Assembly (NCBI GenBank): GCA_019347855.1 | Contig: JAHWKO010000108.1 | Span: 1-6,790, forward strand | Reading direction: 5' to 3' | Length of the DNA stretch: 6,790 bases | DNA from: Actinomycetota bacterium | Lineage (GTDB): Bacteria > Actinomycetota > Nitriliruptoria > Nitriliruptorales > JAHWKO01 | In this document: piece by piece, positions 1-5,095 of the stretch | Layout of the letters: the number at the start of each line of letters is the position of its first letter | How positions within the stretch are numbered: the first letter of the stretch is position 1 | The notes under the pieces: generated by a model | Database searches by the model: none | The model's input: the letters and a program-made list of their open reading frames with translations, nothing else | Told to the model about the DNA's origin: nothing | Program-made: the position numbers and the translations under genes

Positions 1-279
1 GGACTCGGCGATGGCGTCCTCCAGTGCCTCGGGCACCTGCTCGCGGGCGTCCACGGCGGGGGCACCGCCGGCGGCGGGCTCGACGAGCTGCGCGCGCGAG
101 CCGGTGGGCAACGGAGGGGGAGACGGCGCGCGCTCGGCGGCCCGCGCGGGCTCGGGCGGGGCTGCGGGCACCCCTGCGCCGGAGGTGGCCAGCGCGATGC
201 CGCCCGTCAGCGCTCCTCCCGCGACGAGAGCGGCCGCTGCCAGCACAAGAGGGCGGCGGGGAAGAGGACGGCGGGGCAC
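1..279 (-). CDS. Exported or membrane-anchored Pro/Ala-rich protein, N-terminus only (partial)
   Basis: This leftward frame is open for 93 codons from GTG at 279 to the window edge. The start is well bounded: an in-frame TAG lies at 339-337, and GTG 279 is the only usual start codon after it. The N-terminus has four arginines (residues 3, 4, 8, 9). A hydrophobic stretch follows at about residues 11-31, ending in Ala-Leu-Ala, which fits a signal peptide cut after A31 or an N-terminal membrane anchor. After that comes a low-complexity Ala/Pro/Glu-rich stretch to about residue 73, then a more ordinary acidic helix-like segment (AREQVPEALEDAIAES). The functional domain lies outside the window, so no function is assigned. 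A TAGGGT hexamer at 292-287 leaves 7 nt to the start and suggests a leaderless transcript; AGGG at the same place could instead act as a weak Shine-Dalgarno. The twin arginines do not match a Tat motif well. Confidence 0.72.
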   Translation of the reverse strand, partial: MPRRPLPRRPLVLAAAALVAGGALTGGIALATSGAGVPAAPPEPARAAERAPSPPPLPTGSRAQLVEPAAGGAPAVDAREQVPEALEDAIAES

Positions 280-286
280 GCGCGCG

Positions 287-292
287 ACCCTA
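287..292 (-). promoter_or_regulatory. Candidate leaderless -10 element of the exported-protein gene
   Basis: On the minus strand the hexamer TAGGGT fits the actinobacterial -10 pattern TANNNT and is followed by 7 nt and then GTG 279. That spacing would start transcription at or next to the start codon. No good -35 hexamer is visible 16-19 nt upstream; TTTACG lies too far away, at about 24 nt. Confidence 0.4.
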
Positions 293-307
293 CGCGATGG
301 CGCGCGG

Positions 308-358
308 GCGCGCGAGCGTAAACCTGAGCGGGGCGCCTACGCGGGGACGCTCGCGCGC
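308..358. repeat. Perfect 12-bp inverted repeat in the divergent region
   Basis: GCGCGCGAGCGT (308-319) is mirrored exactly by ACGCTCGCGCGC (347-358), separated by 27 nt. A G-T pair and then a G-C pair could extend the stem outward. It lies between two divergently oriented genes, where an operator or the stem of a transcript could sit. Alternating GC makes chance inverted repeats more likely here, so the functional reading is uncertain. No T-run follows, so a classical terminator is not supported. Confidence 0.4.
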
Positions 359-486
359 TCGGGGGCGGGATCCTCGTCGCGGGCCTCGCGCTCGCGGAGG
401 GCGTGCGCCGGGCCGCGCCCGCGGCCCGCCCGCACCTCCTCGCAGCGGCTCGCCACGTGCAGCGACTCGAGCCCGGAGCGGCCTGA
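328..486 (+). other. Possible 3' remnant of a short ORF ending in TGATG at the mutase-fragment start
   Basis: After in-frame stops at 319 and 325 this plus-strand frame stays open for 52 codons to a TGA at 484-486. That TGA overlaps the ATG (486-488) of the next gene, as in translationally coupled pairs. The translation is protein-like, with a short hydrophobic run followed by an Ala/Arg-rich helical stretch (LVAGLALAEGVRRAAPAA), and third positions are mostly G/C. However, no ATG, GTG or TTG occurs before GTG 403, which would give only 27 residues. The opposite strand is equally open here, so this could be chance in GC-rich DNA. Confidence 0.18.
475..478 (+). promoter_or_regulatory. Shine-Dalgarno of the mutase-fragment gene
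   Basis: GGAG lies 7 nt before ATG 486. It decides the start: the frame is open further left, back to position 24, but that upstream translation is arginine-rich and unlike any protein. The matched domain also begins only at about residue 31 after this ATG. Confidence 0.6.
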
Positions 487-824
487 TGGAGCCCGGTGAG
501 CGGCGTCCAGGCCGGCTGTCAGCGCCCGAGGACGAGCCACCTGCGCAGCCGCCCGACGACGAGGCCGACGACGAGCTCGAGATCCTGCGCATCTCCCACG
601 AGATCGAGACCCAGCAGCGCGAACGGGTCGAACAGGTGCGTGCCGGCCGCGATGACGGCGCCACCCGGGCCGCCCTCGAGGAGCTGAAGCGGGCCGCGGA
701 GGCGGACGACGTCAACCTCGTCCCCGTCATCATGGACGCCGTCCGCGCCGAAGCCACCGTCGGCGAGATCTCCAAGGCACTCCAGGACGTCTGGGGCCAC
801 TACTCAGAGCCCGCGCGCTTGTGA
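486..824 (+). CDS. Stand-alone C-terminal fragment of methylmalonyl-CoA mutase large (catalytic) subunit
   Basis: The product is 112 residues. Residues 1-30 are an acidic, proline-rich tail. Residues 31-112 (LEILRISHEIE ... VWGHYSEPARL) match the last roughly 80 residues of acyl-CoA mutase large subunits such as MutB and IcmA. The shared features are the ILRISHEIE helix, the RDD-x-A-x-R-A-A-L-x-x-L stretch, NLVPVIMDAVRAEATVGEIS, and a terminal EPARL. Those subunits normally exceed 500 residues and carry the substrate-binding barrel before this region; nothing of the barrel is visible here in any frame, and no B12-binding domain follows. It therefore cannot catalyse the mutase reaction alone. 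The Shine-Dalgarno at 475-478 and intact frame favour an expressed small protein, possibly one that pairs with a mutase or its chaperone; a decayed gene remnant is the alternative. The family match is by recognition of the sequence and is firm; the role is unknown. Its last codons form copy 1 of a tandem repeat. Confidence 0.75.
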   Translation: MEPGERRPGRLSAPEDEPPAQPPDDEADDELEILRISHEIETQQRERVEQVRAGRDDGATRAALEELKRAAEADDVNLVPVIMDAVRAEATVGEISKALQDVWGHYSEPARL

Positions 825-921
825 GCGCGACACTCAGAGCCCGCGCGCTTGTGAGCGCGACACTCAGAGCCCGCGCGCTTGTGAGCGCGACACTCAGAGC
901 CTGCGCGCTTGTGATCGTGAA
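802..921. repeat. 30-bp tandem repeat, four copies, derived from the mutase-fragment gene end
   Basis: Copies lie at 802-831, 832-861, 862-891 and 892-921. The first three are identical and the fourth differs at four positions. Copy 1 includes the last six codons (S-E-P-A-R-L) and the TGA stop of the upstream gene, so the array duplicates a gene terminus. Each of the first three copies contains a perfect 6-bp stem, CGCGCT-TGTG-AGCGCG (814-829 in copy 1), with a 4-nt loop; the stem is broken in copy 4. A transcript leaving the gene would carry three identical hairpins in a row. Because the period is a multiple of three, one plus-strand frame runs open through the array, but it has no start codon. 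Confidence 0.93.
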
Positions 922-958
922 CGGATCCGGCAACGTGTTGCCGCAGGTGTTCACGATC
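913..958. repeat. Nested palindrome immediately before the hydrolase start codon
   Basis: The outer arms GATCGTGAAC (913-922) and GTTCACGATC (949-958) are perfect 10-bp complements. Inside them, after 5 nt on each side, CGGCAAC (928-934) and GTTGCCG (937-943) form a second perfect 7-bp stem around GT. The element overlaps the last bases of the degenerate fourth tandem copy on its left and ends 2 nt before GTG 961 on its right. It could be an operator, a translation-control hairpin, a terminator-like structure or a dispersed repetitive palindrome. No T-run follows, so a simple intrinsic terminator is unlikely. Confidence 0.85.
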
Positions 959-960
959 CC

Positions 961-1962
961 GTGAGCGGGAGGACGATCCCTCCCGTCGAGGAGGTCGCGG
1001 CCGGCGCGTGGAGCCTGCCGTTACCGATCCCCCACAACCCGCTCGCGTTCGTCGGGGCCTACGCGCTGGAGGTCCCCGACGGCCTGGCGCTGATCGACGC
1101 GGGCTGGAACGCCGAGGAGACGTACGCGGCGTTGCTCGACGGGCTGGGGGCGATCGGGGCGACGATCGCCGACGTCCGCGCGGTGCTCGTCACGCACATC
1201 CACCCCGACCACTACGGCCTGGCAGGCCGGATCCGGGAGGAGTCGGGGGCCTGGGTGGCCTTGCACCCGGCCGACGACGCGCTGATCCACGACCGCTACG
1301 AGGACGTGGACGACCTCCTCGATCGGATGGAGTCGTGGCTGCGGGCCGCGGGCGCACCGGACGACGCGATCGAGGAGCTGCGCGACTCGAGCCTCGCGAT
1401 CCGCCGGTTCGTGGTGTCCGCCCGCCCCGACCGCCTGCTCGAGCACGGTGACACCGTGGACCTGCCCGGCTGGGACCTCCGGGCGATCCACACCCCGGGC
1501 CACACCCCCGGGCACCTCTGCTTCCACGCGGCCGAGGCGGACCTGGTGTTCACCGGCGACCACGTCCTGCCGCGCATCACCCCCCACGTGGGCAGCAACC
1601 CCCAATCCACCGAGGACCCCCTCGGGGACTTCCTCTCGTCCCTCGACCGTGTCCGCGGGCTCGGCGACGATCCGCTGGCGCTCCCCGGCCACGAGTACCG
1701 CTTCCGCGGCCTCGACGGCCGCATCGACGACATCGTCGCGCACCACGGCGAACGGCTGACCGAGATCCGCCAGCTCGTCGCCGACGGCGCCGAGACCACC
1801 TGGCAGGTCGCGAGCCGCACGACCTGGTCGCGCGGCTGGGACCGGCTCGTCGGCTACATGCGCCGGATGGCGCTCGCGGAGGTCCACGCTCACCTCGTGT
1901 ACCTCGCGCGGACCGGACGGGTCGAGGTCGCATCCGGCACCCCTGAACGCTGGTCGGTGTAG
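961..1962 (+). CDS. Metallo-beta-lactamase-fold hydrolase with C-terminal helical domain
   Basis: The 333-residue product is probably a cytoplasmic zinc hydrolase of the glyoxalase II/LACTB2-like branch; the substrate cannot be inferred. The metal ligands are all present: THIHPDH (H79, H81, D83, H84), the TPGHTPGH motif (H185), FTGD (D200, bridging) and LPGH (H244). A helical tail at about residues 255-325 resembles the small C-terminal winged-helix-like domain of LACTB2-type enzymes. GTG 961 is chosen because no ATG, GTG or TTG exists in frame upstream, back to the stop at 685-687. The next one downstream, a TTG near 1132, would delete part of the fold. There is no Shine-Dalgarno at normal spacing, and the right arm of a palindrome ends 2 nt before the start, so initiation is probably leaderless or structure-controlled. 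It is the first gene of a three-gene operon, 9 nt ahead of a methyltransferase. Confidence 0.9.
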   Translation: MSGRTIPPVEEVAAGAWSLPLPIPHNPLAFVGAYALEVPDGLALIDAGWNAEETYAALLDGLGAIGATIADVRAVLVTHIHPDHYGLAGRIREESGAWVALHPADDALIHDRYEDVDDLLDRMESWLRAAGAPDDAIEELRDSSLAIRRFVVSARPDRLLEHGDTVDLPGWDLRAIHTPGHTPGHLCFHAAEADLVFTGDHVLPRITPHVGSNPQSTEDPLGDFLSSLDRVRGLGDDPLALPGHEYRFRGLDGRIDDIVAHHGERLTEIRQLVADGAETTWQVASRTTWSRGWDRLVGYMRRMALAEVHAHLVYLARTGRVEVASGTPERWSV

Positions 1963-1971
1963 GAGCGAACG

Positions 1972-2820
1972 GTGCCGATGGAGTGGTGGGACGACGAGGT
2001 GGCGGCCACGACGGCCGAGGTGGCGCGCCGCCACGCGGACAACCGAGTGGCCTGGGACCAGGCCGCGGGTCACTACGAGGACGAGTTCGACGACGACGTC
2101 GCGCTGCTGCGGACCGGAGGCAGCACCCTGCACGCGGTCGAACGTGCCGTCCTCGAGGGGAACCTCGGCCCGTTGGACGCATGGTGCGAGGTCGCGGTGC
2201 ACCTCCAGTGCGCATCAGGTCGCGACACCCTGTCCCTCCTCAACGAGGGGGTCGAGCGCGTGGTCGGCGTCGACATCTCGGAACGGCACATCGCCAACGC
2301 CCGCCGCAGGTCGGAGGCCCTCGCCGCTGACGCCGCCTGGTACGCGTGCGACGTCCTGGACGCGCCCCACGACCTCGACGGCACCGCCGACCTCGTCTAC
2401 ACCGGCCGTGGTGCGATCTCGTGGGTGCACGACCTCGACGCCTGGGCGCGGGTCGTCGCTCGGATCCTGCGCCCCGGCGGTCATCTCAGCCTGTTCGACG
2501 ACCACCCCACGAGCTTCCTGTTCGACCCCGACGAGGATCACCTGGCGTACAACGGCATCCGGTACTTCGACGCGGCGAGCTCGGGGCGCGGGTGGCAGGA
2601 CTCGTACATCGGCGACCTCGACGTCGACGAGCCCGCCGTCTGGCACGACCGGATCTGGACGTTCCAGGATCTGTTCGGCGCGCTCATGGGCGCGGGCCTG
2701 ACCATCGTCCACCTCGGGGAGCACCCGGAGACGTACTGGGATGCCTTCCCGGAGGTCCCTGTCGAGGAGCAGCGCCGGATCCCCCAGACGATGTCGATCC
2801 TCGCCAGACGGGACCGCTGA
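1972..2820 (+). CDS. Class I SAM-dependent methyltransferase
   Basis: The 282-residue product has a Rossmann-type SAM-binding core at about residues 70-175. Motif I reads VHLQCASGRDTL (76-87), the HLQC variant found in a branch of this family in place of the usual DLGCGxG. The acidic end of beta-2 follows as VVGVDIS (97-103), with D101 positioned for the SAM ribose. YACDVLD (124-130) is motif II, LVYTGRGAISWVHDL lies near motif III, and ILRPGGHLSLFDDH (165-178) is the typical post-core strand. The C-terminal part (180-282) is rich in Trp/Tyr/Asp and probably forms the acceptor pocket. The methyl acceptor is unknown; a small molecule is likelier than DNA because no target-recognition domain is seen. 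GTG 1972 is preferred over ATG 1978 because AGGAG (1961-1965) sits 6 nt before it. The stop overlaps the next start as TGATG, which indicates coupled translation. Confidence 0.88.
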   Translation: MPMEWWDDEVAATTAEVARRHADNRVAWDQAAGHYEDEFDDDVALLRTGGSTLHAVERAVLEGNLGPLDAWCEVAVHLQCASGRDTLSLLNEGVERVVGVDISERHIANARRRSEALAADAAWYACDVLDAPHDLDGTADLVYTGRGAISWVHDLDAWARVVARILRPGGHLSLFDDHPTSFLFDPDEDHLAYNGIRYFDAASSGRGWQDSYIGDLDVDEPAVWHDRIWTFQDLFGALMGAGLTIVHLGEHPETYWDAFPEVPVEEQRRIPQTMSILARRDR

Positions 2821-3638
2821 TGCCGGTCCTCGTGACCAAGCCCGAGACCACGCTGGGGCGCGAGGTGATCCGCGAGGTCGCCCGGACCGGCGGCCAGGTC
2901 AGAGCGTTCGGCTCGACAGATGCGCCGACAGCCGAGCTCCGCCAGCTCGGGGCCGTGGTCGCCAGCGGCTCGCTGCTCGACGAGGGGCACCTCGAGACCG
3001 CCATGGAGCAGGTCCACACCGTCATCCACCTGGGGGTCGACCCGCTCGCGTCATCAGCGGACCTCGTCGTCGAGGAGGCGGCCACGGTCCTGTCCGCCGC
3101 GGTCGGGGCAGGCATCCGTCGCCTGCTGGTGCTCTCGTTGCCCGGCGCGGCGCCCGGCGCCGACGACCCCCTCCGGCGAGCAGCGGGGGAGGTCGAGCTC
3201 CTCGCACGGGAGGGCCCGTTCCCCGCGACCGTGGTCCGCGCGTCCCTGGTCGACAGCCCGGAGCTGCGGGCGGAGGCCGCGAGGGTCCCGCTCCCCAGCA
3301 CGGTCCTCGAGAACCCGGTGGCGCCGGTCCGCCCGGATGATCTGGCGGCCCTCTTCATGTGGCTCGACGACCAGCGCGAGCTGGCCGGAGGGACCTTGGA
3401 GGTCCTGGCGGCCGAGGGGCCCACCGTGCTCCCGCTCCGCGATCACCTGCGAGGGGTGGGTGTCACCCCGATGTCGACCGTGGGCCGCGTGGTCGAGCGT
3501 CTGCGTCCCGGGTCGCCGGGCTCGGTTCTCGCCGAGACGCTGGCCGGTCCCTGGCTGTCCGGCGGCGGCATCGCGGACGGCTGGCTACGTGCGGGGATCG
3601 AGCCGTCAGCTCCCGAGCGGCCGGCCGCCGAGGGGTAG
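2820..3638 (+). CDS. NmrA-like / atypical SDR Rossmann protein with degraded nucleotide motif
   Basis: The 272-residue product follows the layout of NmrA/extended short-chain dehydrogenase proteins. Beta-1 is MPVLVTK; the sugar-binding region follows (VRAFGS, 27-32). A GSLLDEGHLETAMEQVHTVI stretch (50-69) corresponds to the usual GDLxDxxSLxxAxxGxDxV segment. A strand in the usual proteolysis-resistant core (RRLLVLSLPG, 100-109) and an ATVVRAS segment (136-142) come next. The N-terminal TGATGxxG glycine motif is replaced by TKPETTLG, so NAD(P) binding may be weakened or lost, and the Tyr-x-x-x-Lys catalytic pair is not evident. It may act as a sensor or a non-catalytic subunit rather than an oxidoreductase. 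ATG 2820 overlaps the preceding stop by one base, with GGGA (2810-2813) 6 nt upstream. It is the last gene of the operon, and its end overlaps the convergent permease gene by 33 bp. Confidence 0.8.
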   Translation: MPVLVTKPETTLGREVIREVARTGGQVRAFGSTDAPTAELRQLGAVVASGSLLDEGHLETAMEQVHTVIHLGVDPLASSADLVVEEAATVLSAAVGAGIRRLLVLSLPGAAPGADDPLRRAAGEVELLAREGPFPATVVRASLVDSPELRAEAARVPLPSTVLENPVAPVRPDDLAALFMWLDDQRELAGGTLEVLAAEGPTVLPLRDHLRGVGVTPMSTVGRVVERLRPGSPGSVLAETLAGPWLSGGGIADGWLRAGIEPSAPERPAAEG

Positions 3639-5018
3639 CCGCACCACCAGGTGGTGGTCGAGCTCGTCGGCGACGGTGAAACCCGCGGACGAGAAGAGGC
3701 TCGGTAGCCCGCGGTACGCGCGTTCCGGGTCGTCCGGGTCGCGTGGCGGGTAGGCCTCGACGGCGTGGAACCCCTGGTATGCGAACGCCTCGACAGCAGC
3801 GTCGAGCAGGGCGCCGGCGACGCCACGTCTGCGGTGCTCGGAGGCCACGACGAAGCACGCGATCACGCCGACCCGTCGGCCGCGTCCCGGGAGCGGCGCA
3901 TCGACCTTGAGATGCGGCAGCTCGAGCCGTGACGTCGCGTGCAGCCACCCGACGGGCCGGTCCCCGGCGTAGGCGAGCCACCCGCGGACCCGTCCGGCCT
4001 CGAGCAGCGGGATCATGGCGCTGCGGTTGCGCTCGGCGGTGCCCGCGTCGAAGTCGTCGCTCGTCCCGGCGAAGCGGTCGAAGTAGCAGTAGCAACCCTC
4101 CCAGTCGTGGCCCTCCGGGAACGCCTCCCGATCGAAGAAGCGCAGCCAGTCGTCGACGCTGTCAGCCGCCAGGGGACGGACCTCGACGGCGGGCGCGCGC
4201 TCCGTGACCCGATCGTCGGGCTGGAACCCGTCCTCATCCGTCCCGGTCGCGCCCCGTCCACCGGAGCGTCGGATGAACAGCGCCGCGATCACCACCAGCA
4301 GCGCCCCGAACCCCCGTGCGAGCGTGGACCCCGGGAGCATCAAGGCGACCTGCGCGCCGGCCAGCCCGCCGACCACCCCTCCGGTGCTGAGCCTCCACCC
4401 CACCGCCCAGTCCGTGTACCCGCGCCGGGCGTGCGTCCACGCCCCGACCAGGCTGGTCGGCACGATCACGGCGAGGGACGTCCCCTCCGCGAGGTGCTGG
4501 CCGTAGCCGAGCAGGATCACCAGCGCCGGCACGATCACGGTCCCGCCGCCGATGCCGAGCAGCGCCGACGCCGCACCGCTCGTGAGCCCGACTCCGACGT
4601 GGGCGAGCGCCTGCGCAACCGTCATGGTCGTCGCCACCTGCCCGGCCCCCGACGGGGCCGCCCCGAGCAGCAACCGGATGGCCGTGAGGACCAGGAGCAC
4701 GGTGAAGGCGATGCGCAGGCCACGCTCCGGGATGCGGTGGGCGAGCCAGGCGCCCCCCTGCACGCCCGCGAGCGCCCCGGCGGCGATCGCGACCGCCGGC
4801 CACCACGCGACCGCCCCGTCCACGGCGAAGCGGGTCGCCGCCACCGCCGCCGGCAGCACGATCCCGACCAGGGACGTCGCGTGGGCCACGTGCTGCCTGC
4901 GGCCCATCCCCAGGACCAACAGGGGGACGAGCACCACCCCACCGCCGATGCCGAACAGGCCGGCGACGAAGCCGGCCGCCAGCCCTCCGAGGACCGGGAT
5001 CACGCGCTGCGAGGACAC
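3606..5018 (-). CDS. TauE/SafE-family membrane permease fused to a C-terminal GNAT acetyltransferase
   Basis: The single 470-residue frame joins two families. Residues about 6-250 are a TSUP (TauE/SafE, sulfite/sulfonate exporter-like) permease. It has the duplicated hallmark GLFGIGGGVVLVP (20-32) and ALLGIGGGTVIVP (152-164) and several hydrophobic helices. A polar linker (about 251-277) leads to a GNAT domain (about 278-465). That domain contains a WEGCYCYF motif, a conserved core strand VIACFVV, and the acetyl-CoA loop R-R-R-G-V-A-G (396-402). The GNAT domain probably faces the cytoplasm. The permease may move small anionic sulfur or carboxylate compounds, and the transferase may modify a related substrate; this pairing is inference. 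GTG 5018 is preferred because the permease begins almost at once after it, and TACCCT (5030-5025) lies 6 nt upstream, as for a leaderless mRNA; GTG 5003 is possible. A longer start at TTG 5102 would run into the divergent hydrolase gene. The end overlaps the convergent NmrA-like gene. Confidence 0.85.
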   Translation of the reverse strand: MSSQRVIPVLGGLAAGFVAGLFGIGGGVVLVPLLVLGMGRRQHVAHATSLVGIVLPAAVAATRFAVDGAVAWWPAVAIAAGALAGVQGGAWLAHRIPERGLRIAFTVLLVLTAIRLLLGAAPSGAGQVATTMTVAQALAHVGVGLTSGAASALLGIGGGTVIVPALVILLGYGQHLAEGTSLAVIVPTSLVGAWTHARRGYTDWAVGWRLSTGGVVGGLAGAQVALMLPGSTLARGFGALLVVIAALFIRRSGGRGATGTDEDGFQPDDRVTERAPAVEVRPLAADSVDDWLRFFDREAFPEGHDWEGCYCYFDRFAGTSDDFDAGTAERNRSAMIPLLEAGRVRGWLAYAGDRPVGWLHATSRLELPHLKVDAPLPGRGRRVGVIACFVVASEHRRRGVAGALLDAAVEAFAYQGFHAVEAYPPRDPDDPERAYRGLPSLFSSAGFTVADELDHHLVVRLPLGGRPLGS

Positions 5019-5024
5019 CCGCGC

Positions 5025-5030
5025 AGGGTA
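5025..5030 (-). promoter_or_regulatory. Candidate leaderless -10 element of the permease-GNAT gene
   Basis: On the minus strand TACCCT matches TANNNT and stands 6 nt before GTG 5018. No Shine-Dalgarno is visible before that GTG or before the alternative GTG 5003, which supports leaderless initiation. A -35 hexamer is not apparent. Confidence 0.45.
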
Positions 5031-5064
5031 GGAGAGCGGCCGGGGTGCCCCGTGCGTGCTCTTG

Positions 5065-5070
5065 TATCGT
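5065..5070 (+). promoter_or_regulatory. Candidate -10 element of the alpha/beta-hydrolase gene
   Basis: TATCGT (or the overlapping TTGTAT at 5062-5067) is the only AT-rich hexamer in the 77-bp divergent region on this strand. It would give a short leader of roughly 20 nt containing the Shine-Dalgarno at 5082-5088. No clear -35 box is present. Confidence 0.35.
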
Positions 5071-5081
5071 GGCGGACGTCT

Positions 5082-5088
5082 GGAGGGG
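5082..5088 (+). promoter_or_regulatory. Shine-Dalgarno deciding the hydrolase start
   Basis: GGAGGGG stands 7 nt before GTG 5096. It favours that start over an in-frame ATG at 5045, which would add 17 residues, lie upstream of the candidate promoter and lack a comparable ribosome-binding site. Confidence 0.75.
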
Positions 5089-5095
5089 TCCGAGC

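Larger units (their letters stand above)
280..485. other. Divergent intergenic region with inverted repeats
   Basis: These 206 bases separate the leftward exported-protein gene from the rightward mutase-fragment gene. I found no convincing gene here. The region holds the -10-like TAGGGT of the leftward gene (292-287), a perfect 12-bp inverted repeat (308-319 with 347-358) and a second 9-bp inverted repeat (409-417 with 420-428). It also holds the Shine-Dalgarno GGAG (475-478) of the rightward gene. A plus-strand frame is open from 328 to a TGA at 484-486. Its composition is protein-like, but it has no start codon before GTG 403. The minus strand is also open over 540-337. Neither frame can be called a gene with confidence. 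Confidence 0.6.

Noticed and set aside
11..499. Plus-strand 162-residue frame
   Set aside because: Low-complexity Ala/Arg/Ser translation antiparallel to the signal-peptide gene; a shadow frame.
337..540. Minus-strand short frame (67 residues)
   Set aside because: It overlaps the start region of the mutase fragment, has no domain and no clear ribosome-binding site; high third-position GC alone is weak evidence here.
24..824. 266-residue reading frame extending the mutase fragment leftward
   Set aside because: The upstream part is arginine- and proline-rich with no family match, lies opposite the well-supported exported-protein gene, and a Shine-Dalgarno supports the start at 486.
802..921. 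Four regularly spaced repeats resembling a small CRISPR array
   Set aside because: The units are directly adjacent with no variable spacers, the first copy is the end of a gene, and no cas gene is nearby.
730..954. Minus-strand frame with a repeated ALTSARALSV peptide
   Set aside because: The peptide repeat is just the translation of the 30-bp DNA repeat on the opposite strand.
1021..2202. 393-residue minus-strand frame
   Set aside because: It is antisense to the hydrolase and methyltransferase genes, both of which have full motifs; its composition is that of a shadow frame.
3617..3628. Perfect palindrome GCGGCCGGCCGC in the convergent overlap
   Set aside because: It is coding for both proteins, consists only of G and C, lacks a T-run, and is expected by chance at this composition.
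5045..5095. Longer start of the alpha/beta hydrolase at ATG 5045
   Set aside because: GGAGGGG is placed ideally for GTG 5096 and the likely promoter lies between the two candidates.
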